Source: Pseudomonadota bacterium (GTDB taxonomy: Bacteria; Pseudomonadota; Gammaproteobacteria; Burkholderiales; Burkholderiaceae_E). Taken from it: a DNA stretch of 64,000 nucleotides. This document shows positions 33,128 through 41,699 of the stretch, piece after piece (within the stretch, counting starts at the first letter, position 1; each line of letters begins with the position of its first letter). The notes under the pieces were generated by a model. It was given only the letters and a program-made list of their open reading frames with translations. It had not been told where the DNA came from and made no database searches. Location: positions 1-64,000 of the forward strand of contig JAKPAM010000207.1 in NCBI GenBank assembly GCA_029779435.1. Direction: 5' to 3'. The translations under genes were made by a program, and so were the position numbers.

Positions 33128-34675
33128 TCAGGGGCGGTAGCCGAACCCGGGCCGTCCGGCCTGGCGCAGCGGCGCGGCCATGTTGGCGAAGCGGCACAGC
33201 ACGTCGCGCGTGTCGCGCGGGTCGATGACTTCCTCGACGCCGAAGGCTTCGGCCGTGCGCAGCGGCGATTGCAGCCGTTCGAGCCGGGTTTCGATCGCCG
33301 CGCGATGCGCATCGGGGTCGGCCGCCGCCTCGATCTCGGCGCGATAAGCGGCCTGCACGCCGCCGGCGATCGGTAGCGATCCCCATTGCGCGGACGGCCA
33401 GGCGTAGCGCATGAAAGCCGGCGAACCATTGCGCTGCGTGAGCCCGGCCATGCCGAACACCTTGCGCACGATGATCGCGCACCAGGGCACCGTCGACTGG
33501 CGCACCGCACCGATCGCCTGCGTGCCATAGCGCATGATGCCGCCGGCTTCGGCCTCCTTGCCGATCAGGAAACCAGGGATGTCGACCATATGGACGACCG
33601 GCAGGTGGAAGGTCTGCGCGAGGTCGACGAGCCGGATCGCCTTGCGGCAGCTATCGCTGGTCCATGCGCCGCCATAGTGATAAGGATCGCTGGCCAGGAT
33701 CGCGACCGGCCAGCCGTCCAGGCGGCCCAGACCGGTGATGACCGATTTGCCCCAGGCTTTGCCGATCTCGAAGAAGCTGCCCTCGTCGAGCACGGCTTCG
33801 AGGATCGGCCGCATCCGATAGACCTTGCGGGCGTCGCGCGGGATCGCGTTGATCAGCGCATCGATCTTGGCCTGTGACGGAGTCTTGGGCTCGGCGCGCG
33901 GCGGCAGTTCGTACGACGACGAGGGCAGGTACGACAGGAAGCGGCGCGCGCGCTCGAAGGCTTCGGCCTCGGTGGCGCATTCGTCGTCGATCGTGCCGCT
34001 CTTGGCGTGGATCGAACTGCCGCCGAGTTCCTCCTTGGTCACTTCCTGGCCGGCGCGCGCGACGACCGGCGGGCCGGCCGCGAACAGTTGCGAGGTACCG
34101 CGCACCATCATCGAATAGTGGCTCGCGCAGACGCGGGCGGCGCCCATGCCGGCGACCGAACCGAGGCCCAGCGCGACGACCGGGATCTCGGACAGCGCGT
34201 CCATCACCTCGGTGAACACCGGAACGTCGGGCAGGTACGTGCGGCCGATGGTTTCCAGGTGCTTGACCGAGCCGCCGCCGCCGGTGCCGTCGACGAGCCG
34301 GATCAGCGGCACGCGCCAGCGGCGCGCCTGCGTCTCGGCCATCGCGAACTTCTCGCGCAGGCCGCCGTCGTTGGCGCCGCCGCGCACGGTGAAGTCGTCG
34401 CCGGTGACGCAGACCGTGCGGCCATCGATGCGGGCGTGGCCGCACAGGACGTTGGCAGGCGTGAAATCGGTGAGGTTGCCGTCGGCGTCATAAGTGGGAA
34501 AGCCCGAGATCGAGCCGATCTCCTGGAAGCTGCCCGGATCGAGGATGGCATCCAGCCGTTCGCGCACGGTCATCTTGCCGTTGGCGCGATGGCGGGCGAC
34601 CTTGTCGGGGCCGCCGAGGTTCAGCGCCAGCTTCTGCCGGCGGCGCAAATCGTCGACTTCGGGTTGCCAACTCAT
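33128..34675 (-). CDS. Acyl-CoA carboxylase carboxyltransferase (beta) subunit
   Basis: A 515-aa crotonase-fold carboxyltransferase of the propionyl-/methylcrotonyl-/methylmalonyl-CoA type. LNLGGPDKVARHRANGKMTV and RERLDAILDPGSFQEIG open the N-terminal domain, LIRLVDGTGGGGSVKHLE and LGSVAGMGAARV line the acyl-CoA oxyanion region, and FHLPVVHMVDIPGFLIGKEA with the FMRYAWPSAQWG block form the C-terminal domain. It moves CO2 from carboxybiotin to an acyl-CoA (or the reverse). It lies 53 bases downstream of a GntR gene on the same strand; a free biotin carrier is divergent at 35843. The acyl substrate cannot be told. Confidence 0.9.
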   Translation of the reverse strand: MSWQPEVDDLRRRQKLALNLGGPDKVARHRANGKMTVRERLDAILDPGSFQEIGSISGFPTYDADGNLTDFTPANVLCGHARIDGRTVCVTGDDFTVRGGANDGGLREKFAMAETQARRWRVPLIRLVDGTGGGGSVKHLETIGRTYLPDVPVFTEVMDALSEIPVVALGLGSVAGMGAARVCASHYSMMVRGTSQLFAAGPPVVARAGQEVTKEELGGSSIHAKSGTIDDECATEAEAFERARRFLSYLPSSSYELPPRAEPKTPSQAKIDALINAIPRDARKVYRMRPILEAVLDEGSFFEIGKAWGKSVITGLGRLDGWPVAILASDPYHYGGAWTSDSCRKAIRLVDLAQTFHLPVVHMVDIPGFLIGKEAEAGGIMRYGTQAIGAVRQSTVPWCAIIVRKVFGMAGLTQRNGSPAFMRYAWPSAQWGSLPIAGGVQAAYRAEIEAAADPDAHRAAIETRLERLQSPLRTAEAFGVEEVIDPRDTRDVLCRFANMAAPLRQAGRPGFGYRP

Positions 34676-34728
34676 CTTTGTCGTCTCCTACGTTGATTCG
34701 AATCGGTGGGGATGCCGCGCGTCGACGC

Positions 34729-35625
34729 TCAGCGGGCCGGGCCGGCGCGTTCGTCGCGCACGAGCTTCTCGAGGGCCGCGTCCTCGGCGCGCAGCGCGCG
34801 TAGCGTCGCGATCGCGTGGTCGCGAATGTCGTCGAGCAGCGCGCGCATGCGGGTGTCGGCCAGGTCGGGCTTGCGTTGCGCGATCGCGTGCTGCACTTCG
34901 CGGAACTGGCGGCCGACGGTGGTGCGCCGCTCGGCGGTCGTGAAGTCGAGCGTCTGCTTCCAGATGACGTTCCAGACCGACAGGTTCGCCAGATCCACCA
35001 TCAGCGTGGCCAGCAGATCGTTGCCGCAGCCCTTGGCGATCGCGGCGACCGCGCGCGTCGACGCGTAGGCGAAGGCCTTGATGTCGGCCTCGCTGTCCGG
35101 CCGGCCGGACAGGTGTTCCATCTCGGCGATGCGCCGGTCCAGCGTGCGCAGGTAGCTGTCGACCGGGCGCTGGGCCATCACGCGCGCGGCGCTGCCGGCC
35201 AGCGCGTTGCGCACGTTGAACAGATCGGCGATGCCTTGCATCGATACCGCTTTCACGTAGTTGCCGCGGCGCGGAACGATCTCGATGACGCCGCGGCGCG
35301 CCAGCAGCCTCAGCGCATCGCGTACCGGGCCGCGGCTGACGCCGAAGCGCGACGCGAGGCCCTGCTCGGTGACGCGCTCGCCGTCGGCGAAGCGGCCCTC
35401 GATGATGGCCATGCTGATCTCGTCGGCGATCTGTTCGGGAATCGTCCGCGGCAGGAACTCGCTGCGGTCCTGCAGGCTGCCCAGGCGGCCGGCATCCGCT
35501 GGCGGCGGCATCTCGACCCACGCATTCGATGCGTTCACGCCGGCCGCCCGGTCCCGGCCGGCGGGCGGCCGCGGCGCGTCGGGATCGGCTTTGGGCCGGG
35601 AAGTCGGGGCGAATGACGAGCGCAT
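34729..35625 (-). CDS. GntR-family (FCD) transcriptional regulator 1
   Basis: A 298-aa regulator. An unusually long, Pro/Arg-rich N-terminus (about 55 residues) precedes a winged helix (PEQIADEISMAIIEGRFADG, LASRFGVSRGPVRDALRLLA) and an FCD effector domain (IADLFNVRNALAG, SVWNVIWKQTLDFTTAERRT). The start at 35625 lacks a clear ribosome site; downstream GTG or ATG codons before residue 40 are possible. It is clearly related to the GntR protein at 36128. It precedes the carboxyltransferase gene on the same strand and is divergent from the biotin carrier gene, so it probably controls both. Confidence 0.88.
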   Translation of the reverse strand: MRSSFAPTSRPKADPDAPRPPAGRDRAAGVNASNAWVEMPPPADAGRLGSLQDRSEFLPRTIPEQIADEISMAIIEGRFADGERVTEQGLASRFGVSRGPVRDALRLLARRGVIEIVPRRGNYVKAVSMQGIADLFNVRNALAGSAARVMAQRPVDSYLRTLDRRIAEMEHLSGRPDSEADIKAFAYASTRAVAAIAKGCGNDLLATLMVDLANLSVWNVIWKQTLDFTTAERRTTVGRQFREVQHAIAQRKPDLADTRMRALLDDIRDHAIATLRALRAEDAALEKLVRDERAGPAR

Positions 35626-35725
35626 CGGGCCGAAGAGGAAGCAGGGTATCCGGTGATGGGGCGCGTGGCGCAGGTCGGGCGATGCACCGCGGTGGTCGGG
35701 GCACGATAAGCACGGGGTGGGCGAT

Positions 35726-35740
35726 TGTCAACCGTTGACA
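35726..35740. promoter_or_regulatory. Palindrome overlapping the biotin-carrier promoter
   Basis: TGTCAAC-C-GTTGACA is a perfect 7-bp inverted repeat around one base. Its right arm supplies the TTGACA of the promoter at 35735-35764. The position between GntR1 and the biotin-carrier gene, and the similarity to the site at 36979, make it a likely GntR operator where binding would block RNA polymerase. Confidence 0.65.
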
Positions 35741-35764
35741 TTGGGATCGCCGGGTCCGTAACAT
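35735..35764 (+). promoter_or_regulatory. Sigma-70 promoter of the biotin-carrier gene
   Basis: TTGACA (35735-35740) and TAACAT (35759-35764) with an 18-base spacer, about 80 bases ahead of the ATG at 35843. It overlaps the palindrome at 35726-35740. Confidence 0.6.
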
Positions 35765-35842
35765 CGCTGCGCCGGATGGCCGGCGGCGCGGCATGGCCCG
35801 TTGCCGGGCCGGCATCCCCGAAATTCGCAGGAGACAGACGAC

Positions 35843-36061
35843 ATGGCAGAAGTCACGGTCACCGCCGAAGTGGCCGGTACGGTGTGGAAGAACCTCGTCC
35901 AGGTGGGTCAGCAGGTCGAGGCCGACCAGGAGCTGATGATCCTGGAATCGATGAAGATGGAGATTCCGGTGCATGCGCCGCAGGCCGGCACGATCATCGC
36001 CGTGCTGGTGGCCGAGCAGGATGCGATCAGCGAAGAGCAGCCGCTGCTGAAGATCGGCTGA
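35843..36061 (+). CDS. Free-standing biotin/lipoyl carrier protein
   Basis: A 72-aa single biotinyl domain (TVTAEVAGTVWKNLVQVGQQ, then LMILESMKMEIPVHAP and EDAISEEQPLLKIG-like end). The lysine in ESMKMEI is the biotin attachment site. It carries CO2 between a biotin carboxylase and a carboxyltransferase. GGAGAC lies ahead of the ATG. No stand-alone biotin carboxylase is adjacent; the divergent carboxyltransferase (33128) is the likely partner, with biotin carboxylase supplied elsewhere or by the multidomain protein at 45212. Confidence 0.9.
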   Translation: MAEVTVTAEVAGTVWKNLVQVGQQVEADQELMILESMKMEIPVHAPQAGTIIAVLVAEQDAISEEQPLLKIG

Positions 36062-36127
36062 TCGATCGGGCGCGCTGGGCGGGCTTCGTTTTCAGATTGA
36101 AGCGCCGCGTTACTTGAATCACCCGCG

Positions 36128-36874
36128 TCAGGACCGTTTCGTCGAGTCCGGCGGCGGTGCCGTGCGCAGCAGCCGCGACGCGCCGACCGGTTGCCCGCGC
36201 AGCGCGACCAGCGCATGGATCGCGTGGTCGCGCGATTCTTCCAACGCCAGCCTGAGCCGCGCGTCCGCCTCGGCCGCGTCGCCGGCCTCGATCGCATCGA
36301 GCACGTCGCGCAGCGCGCGTGCCTGATGCCGACGCCGTTCGGCCGTCGTGTAGTCGAGCGGCCACTCCCAGATGACCCGCCAGACCGTGTGCTCGGCCAG
36401 TTGCGCCATCAGCGCGATCGCCTGCTCGTTGCCGCTGGCCTTGACGATCGCGCGTACCGCGCGGGTGGCCACGTCGGCGAACGCGCCGGCACCTGCATCG
36501 GGATCGGCCGCCAGTGCATCCAGTTCCGCGCAGCGGCGCTTGAGCGCGTCGACGTAGCTCGCCACCGGCGCGATCGCTGCCTGGCCCGCGGCCAGCGCGC
36601 TGATCGCGTTGCGCACGTTGAAGAGGTCGGCGATCGCGTCCATCGTCAGTTCGCGCGCATAAGCGCCCCGACGCGGCGTCAGCGTGACGATGCCCCGCCG
36701 TTCGAGCAGCCGCAGCGCCTCGCGGATCGGTCCGCGGCTGACCGCGAAGCGCTCGGCCAGTTCCTGTTCGAGCAGGCGCTGGCCCGCCGGGATCCGGCCG
36801 GCGACCAGGGCGACGCCCAGTTCGTCGGCGATCTGTTCGGGCAGGGTGCGGGTCGTGCTGCGAAGGCGCGTCAT
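36128..36874 (-). CDS. GntR-family (FCD) transcriptional regulator 2
   Basis: A 248-aa regulator with an N-terminal winged helix (PEQIADELGVALVAGRIPAG, LAERFAVSRGPIREALRLLE, then PRRGAYARELT) and an FCD effector-binding domain (IADLFNVRNAISALAAGQAA, TVWRVIWEWPLDYTTAERRR). It shares the motif order and several identical blocks with GntR1, so the two are paralogues. It is divergent from the large CoA-transferase/importer operon and converges with the biotin-carrier gene. Acyl-CoA or organic acid effectors are common in this subgroup. Confidence 0.9.
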   Translation of the reverse strand: MTRLRSTTRTLPEQIADELGVALVAGRIPAGQRLLEQELAERFAVSRGPIREALRLLERRGIVTLTPRRGAYARELTMDAIADLFNVRNAISALAAGQAAIAPVASYVDALKRRCAELDALAADPDAGAGAFADVATRAVRAIVKASGNEQAIALMAQLAEHTVWRVIWEWPLDYTTAERRRHQARALRDVLDAIEAGDAAEADARLRLALEESRDHAIHALVALRGQPVGASRLLRTAPPPDSTKRS

Positions 36875-36978
36875 GGGGTCCGATCATGCCACTTCCGGTA
36901 CGGGAACTACGCTGCCCGGCATCCCTTCCCAAAACGAGGGGCGCCGAAGCCGGCGAGCAGATTCATGCCAGTTCGTCC

Positions 36979-36992
36979 GATTGTTGACAATC
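36979..36992. promoter_or_regulatory. Palindrome upstream of the CoA-transferase operon
   Basis: GATTGT-TG-ACAATC is a 6-bp inverted repeat with a two-base spacer, in the region between GntR2 (start 36874) and the CoA-transferase start (37082). It contains TTGACA and shares GATTGT and TTGACA elements with the site at 35726, so both may be recognised by the two related GntR proteins. Confidence 0.55.
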
Positions 36993-37081
36993 GAACGTGA
37001 TCGGGTGAGCATGGCGGCTCCTTGGCGATGGCGCAGCCTCGCCCGAAGTCCGCGGCGACGGTCCGCGACCAGGAGACGACT

Positions 37082-39691
37082 TTGACTGGCATTGCCACGT
37101 CCGGCGCCGCTACTGCCGGTGCATCCCCCCACGCCCCGCTCCGATCGCTGCGTGTCGTCGAGCTCGGCACGCTGCCCGCCGCCAGCTACTGCGCGCGCCT
37201 GTTCGCCGATTTCGGCGCCACCGTCGTCCACGTCGAACCGCCGGGCGGTGATCCGGCGCGCACGGCCGCCCCGCTGATCCGGGACGGCGCGGGGCAGCCG
37301 GCCAGCGGCTGGTTCACGTTCCTGAACGTCGGCAAGCAGAGTCTGTCCGTCGATCCGGCCGATCCGGAGCAGCGCGCGCGGCTCGATGCGCTGCTGGCAT
37401 CGGCGGACGTGGTCATCGACGGCTGCGATGCCGCGGTGCGCGCGTCATGGGGACTCGATACGGCGCGGCTGGCAGCGTTGCCGGACGGGCCGGTCGTCGC
37501 GGACGTGAGCTGGTTCGGGCGCGAGGGGCCTTATGCCGCTTATGCCGGGTCGGACGCGGTGTGCCGCGCGCTGGCCGGGCTGGTCGAGCTGATCGGTCCG
37601 GTCGAAGGGCCGCCGCTGACGTTGCCCGATTACCAGGCGGCGATCACCGGCGGCGTGGCGGCGTTCGTGCCGCTGATGGCATCGGTGCTCGCGCGTACGC
37701 CGTATGGACAGACCGCCGGCGAGGCGCAGCGGGCCGAGGCCCGCGCATCGCGCGACTTGGCGCCGGCCGGTGGCGAGCGCTGGGAACTGAGCGTGTTCGA
37801 GTCGTCGATCGCATTGTGCGAGTTCCAGACGGCCGAAGGGTATGCGACCGGCATCCCGCAGGGCCGCCGGGGCTTGAACCGCTTCACGCCCACGTATCCG
37901 ATGGCGATCTACCGCTGCAAGGAGGGCTGGCTGGGCCTGACGATCGTGACGCCCGCGCAATGGGCGTCGCTGTGCGAGCTGGTGGGGCTGCCCGAGTCGA
38001 TGATCAACGATCCGGCGTACCTGCCCAGCGGGCCGCTGAGGCTGATGCATGCCGACACGCTCGAGCCGATGCTGCGCGAGCGCTTCCTGGCGCGCACGGC
38101 CGCGGAATGGTTCGAGCGCGGGCTCGCGCTGAGGCTGCCGCTGGCGATCGTGCCCGACATGGCGGGCGTGCTGCGCACCCGGGTGTTCCGCGACCGCGGC
38201 ATGTTCGTGCCGATCGACGTCGGCGGCCGCGTGATCGAGGGGCCGGGTTCGCCGATGCATCTGAGCGATTCGCCGCCGCGGCGCGGCGGCAGGGTGCCGG
38301 CACTGGACGAGCATGAACCGTCGCCGTTCGGGCCTGCGGCCGGACGGCGCTTCGCATCGCGGCCGGCCCGTCATTCCGGCAGCGACGCTTATGATCCGAT
38401 GCTGCCGCTGGCCGGGGTGACGATCGTCGATCTGTCGATGGGCTGGGCCGGGCCGCTGTGCACGCGCAACATGGCCGACCTGGGCGCCGACGTGATCAAG
38501 GTCGAAGCCTGCGGCTACGCGGACTGGTGGCGCGGCGTCAGCAACAACCCGGCCGATTTCGAGGCGCGCGTCTACGAGAAGCAGCCGCGCTTCAACATCA
38601 TGAACCGCAACAAGCGGGCGATCACGCTGGACCTGACGTCGGCCGAGGGCGTGCGCCTGCTCAAGGAACTGGTGCGCGGCGCCGATGCCGTCGTCGAGAA
38701 CTATTCGAGCAGCGTGCTCAAGAAGCTCGGTCTCGACTACGCGGTGCTGCGCGAGGTCAATCCGTCGCTGGTCATGGTGTCGATGGCCGCTTATGGGTCC
38801 GGCAACGCATGGAGCGAGGCTCGCGCCTATGGCTCGACGCTCGAACAGGGCAGCGGCCTGCCGTCGGCGGCCGGGCGCGACGGCGATCCGCCGATGATGA
38901 GCCACATCGCTTATGGCGACGCGGTCGGCGGCCTGAACGGCGCGAGCGCGTTGCTGGTCGGCCTCGTGCATCGCCGCTCGACCGGGCGCGGCCAGCACAT
39001 CGACATCTCGCAGATCGAGTGCATGCTGCCTTATGCCGCGCCGTGGATCATCGAGCAGTCGGCCAACGGCTCGGTGGCGCCGCGGCTCGGCAATCGCCAT
39101 CCGGATCACTGGCCGCAAGGCGTCTACCGCTGCGCGGGCGACGACTGCTGGCTGCTGGTGACGGTGACCGGCGATGCGTGCTGGCAGGCGCTGTGCGGCG
39201 TGATCGATCCGGCCGGGGATGCGGCGCCGGCGGGCGCCGCGTCGCTGGCGACGGTGGCCGGGCGGCGCGCGGCGATCGACCGGATCGATGCGGCGATCGA
39301 AGCCTGGACGTCCCGGCACACGCCCGACGAGGCGATGCGGCTGCTGCAGGCGGCCGGCGTGCCCGCGGGCGTCGTGCGTCCCCCGATCGGCATCGTCGAC
39401 GATCCGCACCTGGTCGCGCGCGGGTTCTGGCAGCGCGTCGAGCGCGCATACATCGGCACGCAGCCGCAGCCCCTGCCGCCGTTCCGGATGAACGGCCGGG
39501 TGCTGCCGGTGCGCCGCCCCGCGCCGACACTGGGCGAGCACAACGCCGAGATCCTCGGCGGACGCCTGGGCCTGGACGATGCGGCGCTGCAGGTGCTGCG
39601 CGATACGCAGGTCATCGGTACCGAGGCGCGGATGCCCGCCAACGCCAATCCGCGCAACTTCGGCAAGCAGGCTGCGAGGGCGAAGTCATGA
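37082..39691 (+). CDS. Tandem-fused class III (CaiB/BaiF) CoA-transferase
   Basis: An 869-aa protein made of two family III CoA-transferase domains (about 20-430 and 440-860), each similar in length to a whole usual enzyme. Domain 1 opens LRVVELGTLPAASYCARLFA and has LPDYQAAITGG; domain 2 opens VTIVDLSMGWAGPLCTRNMA and has AYGDAVGGLNG. Each thus keeps an aspartate at the family catalytic position. The family moves CoA between carboxylic acids through an aspartyl-CoA thioester. The TTG at 37082 is chosen because AGGAGAC lies five bases ahead; earlier in-frame starts lack a ribosome site. It heads an operon with a peptide-type ABC importer, overlapping the next gene by ATGA, so it likely activates the imported acid. 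Confidence 0.88.
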   Translation: MTGIATSGAATAGASPHAPLRSLRVVELGTLPAASYCARLFADFGATVVHVEPPGGDPARTAAPLIRDGAGQPASGWFTFLNVGKQSLSVDPADPEQRARLDALLASADVVIDGCDAAVRASWGLDTARLAALPDGPVVADVSWFGREGPYAAYAGSDAVCRALAGLVELIGPVEGPPLTLPDYQAAITGGVAAFVPLMASVLARTPYGQTAGEAQRAEARASRDLAPAGGERWELSVFESSIALCEFQTAEGYATGIPQGRRGLNRFTPTYPMAIYRCKEGWLGLTIVTPAQWASLCELVGLPESMINDPAYLPSGPLRLMHADTLEPMLRERFLARTAAEWFERGLALRLPLAIVPDMAGVLRTRVFRDRGMFVPIDVGGRVIEGPGSPMHLSDSPPRRGGRVPALDEHEPSPFGPAAGRRFASRPARHSGSDAYDPMLPLAGVTIVDLSMGWAGPLCTRNMADLGADVIKVEACGYADWWRGVSNNPADFEARVYEKQPRFNIMNRNKRAITLDLTSAEGVRLLKELVRGADAVVENYSSSVLKKLGLDYAVLREVNPSLVMVSMAAYGSGNAWSEARAYGSTLEQGSGLPSAAGRDGDPPMMSHIAYGDAVGGLNGASALLVGLVHRRSTGRGQHIDISQIECMLPYAAPWIIEQSANGSVAPRLGNRHPDHWPQGVYRCAGDDCWLLVTVTGDACWQALCGVIDPAGDAAPAGAASLATVAGRRAAIDRIDAAIEAWTSRHTPDEAMRLLQAAGVPAGVVRPPIGIVDDPHLVARGFWQRVERAYIGTQPQPLPPFRMNGRVLPVRRPAPTLGEHNAEILGGRLGLDDAALQVLRDTQVIGTEARMPANANPRNFGKQAARAKS

Positions 39692-40683
39692 GCGAAGCGC
39701 CGCTGCTGTCGGTCGAGAATCTCAGCATCCATTTCCGCACGCAGGCCGGCGAAGTGCAGGCGACCCGCGACGTGTCGTTCTCGGTGCAGCCGGGCGAGCG
39801 CGTCGGCATCGTCGGCGAGAGCGGCTGCGGCAAGACGGTGACGGGCCTGTCGCTGCTGGGCCTGCTGCCCGCCAACAGCGCGCGGTTGACGGGCCGCATC
39901 GTGTTCGAAGGGCGCGACCTGCTGACCCTGTCGGCGGCCGAGATGCGCAAGGTGCGCGGCGCGCGGATCGGCATGATCTTCCAGGAGCCGATGAGCGCGC
40001 TCGATCCGGTGTTCACGATCGGCGAGCAGATCGCCGAGACGTATCGGACGCACCAGCAGATGCCCAAGGCGCAGGCGCGCGATCGCGCGGTCGAGATGCT
40101 GGCCAGCGTGGGCATCCCGTCGCCCGAGCGTCGTGTCGACGAATATCCGCATCAGTTGTCCGGCGGCATGCGCCAGCGCGCGATGATCGCGATCGCGCTG
40201 GCGTGCCAGCCGCGGCTGCTGATCGCCGACGAGCCGACGACGGCGCTCGACGTGACGATCCAGGCGCAGATCGTCGACCTGCTGCTGGACCTCAGCGAGC
40301 GCACGGGTACCGCGCTGCTGTTCATCACGCACGACCTGGGCGTGGTCGCCGAAAGCTGCACGCGGCTGCTGACGATGTACGCGGGCGAGATCGTCGAGGA
40401 CGGGCCGATCGACGACGCGCTGCTCAAGCCCGGGCATCCGTACACGTCGGGCCTGCTGCGCTCGGTGCCGCGGCTGAGCCCGCGCAAGGCGCCGTTGCCG
40501 TCGATCCCGGGCCGCGTGCCCGCGCTGACCGCGATGCCGGCGGGCTGCCGGTTCGCGCCGCGCTGCGCGCATGCGCGGCCGCCGTGCGACGCGCATCAGG
40601 TGCTGGAATCGTCCGCGCGCGCGGATCGCCGCGTGCGCTGCGTGCGCCAGGCCGAACTCGACTTGCCGGGAGCGCTCGCATGA
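39688..40683 (+). CDS. Dpp/Opp-type ABC transporter ATP-binding protein (D type)
   Basis: A 331-aa ATPase. Walker A is [11 protein letters not shown] (about 37-47), the signature LSGGMRQR and Walker [13 protein letters not shown] follow, then the [13 protein letters not shown] switch. The C-terminal extension [14 protein letters not shown] is typical of dipeptide/oligopeptide importers. It powers uptake with the second ATPase at 40680. Start and stop overlap neighbours by ATGA on both sides, showing translational coupling in the operon. Confidence 0.93.
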   Translation: MSEAPLLSVENLSIHFRTQAGEVQATRDVSFSVQPGERVGIVGESGCGKTVTGLSLLGLLPANSARLTGRIVFEGRDLLTLSAAEMRKVRGARIGMIFQEPMSALDPVFTIGEQIAETYRTHQQMPKAQARDRAVEMLASVGIPSPERRVDEYPHQLSGGMRQRAMIAIALACQPRLLIADEPTTALDVTIQAQIVDLLLDLSERTGTALLFITHDLGVVAESCTRLLTMYAGEIVEDGPIDDALLKPGHPYTSGLLRSVPRLSPRKAPLPSIPGRVPALTAMPAGCRFAPRCAHARPPCDAHQVLESSARADRRVRCVRQAELDLPGALA

Positions 40684-41639
40684 GCGGCGCGGACCTGATC
40701 ACGGTCGACGACCTGCGCGTGCATTTTCCGGTCGGGCATGCGGGCGAGACGGTCAAGGCTGTCGACGGCGTGAGCTTCGGCGTGCACGCGGGCGAGACCT
40801 TCGGCGTCATCGGCGAATCGGGCTCGGGCAAGTCGACGCTGGGCCGCGCGCTGGTGTTGCTGCAAAAGCCCACCGGTGGACGGATGCTGCTCGACGGCAT
40901 GGATCCGCAGGCCCTGTCGATGCGCGAACTGCGCGTGCGGCGGCGCGACTTCCAGGTGGTGTTCCAGGACCCGAACGCATCGCTCAATCCGCGGATGTCG
41001 ATCGGCACGAGCATCCGCGAACCGATGGACATCCTCGGCGATCTGCCGCGCGCGCAGCGCGACGAGCGCGTGATGCAGGTGCTCGATCGCGTCGGGCTGC
41101 GCGCCGAGTTCGCCGAGCGCTATCCGCACGAGTTGTCCGGCGGCCAGAAGCAGCGCGTGAACATCGCGCGCGTGCTGACGCTGCGCCCGAAGATGATCGT
41201 CTGCGACGAAGTGGTCGCGGCGCTGGACGTATCGATCCAGGCCGACATCCTGAACCTGTTCGCCGACCTGCAGCGCGAGTTCGGGCTGACGTACGTGTTC
41301 ATCACCCACGACCTGGGCGTGGTGTCGCACATCAGCGATCGCATCGCGGTCATGTACCTGGGTCGCTTCGTCGAACTGGGCGACGCGCAGGAACTGTCGG
41401 ACAACCCGCGCCATCCGTATACGAGGGCATTGATGTCGGCCGAGCCGACGCCACTGCCCAAGGCGATGCGCACGCGCGAACGCGTGATCCTGAGCGGCGA
41501 GATCCCCAGCCCGGTATCGCCGCCGTCCGGCTGCCGGTTCCGCACGCGCTGCCCGATCGCGCAGGCCGACTGCGCGCAGAAGGTGCCCGAATGGCGCGAG
41601 GTGCGCGACGGGCACTGGGTGGCCTGCCATTACGTCTAG
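40680..41639 (+). CDS. Dpp/Opp-type ABC transporter ATP-binding protein (F type)
   Basis: A 319-aa ATPase with Walker A GVIGESGSGKST, signature LSGGQKQRVN and Walker B IVCDEVVAALDVSI, where valine replaces the usual proline after Glu. The H-switch THDLGVVSHIS and C-terminal CRFRTRCPIAQADC extension follow. It should pair with the D-type ATPase as a heterodimer. It overlaps the upstream gene by four bases (ATGA) and is 60 bases ahead of the binding-protein gene. Confidence 0.92.
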   Translation: MSGADLITVDDLRVHFPVGHAGETVKAVDGVSFGVHAGETFGVIGESGSGKSTLGRALVLLQKPTGGRMLLDGMDPQALSMRELRVRRRDFQVVFQDPNASLNPRMSIGTSIREPMDILGDLPRAQRDERVMQVLDRVGLRAEFAERYPHELSGGQKQRVNIARVLTLRPKMIVCDEVVAALDVSIQADILNLFADLQREFGLTYVFITHDLGVVSHISDRIAVMYLGRFVELGDAQELSDNPRHPYTRALMSAEPTPLPKAMRTRERVILSGEIPSPVSPPSGCRFRTRCPIAQADCAQKVPEWREVRDGHWVACHYV

Positions 41640-41699
41640 CGCCCCATCGATCAACATCCCGCCGTCGCCGTCCGGGCGGCCCCCTTGAGGAGACCCTGC

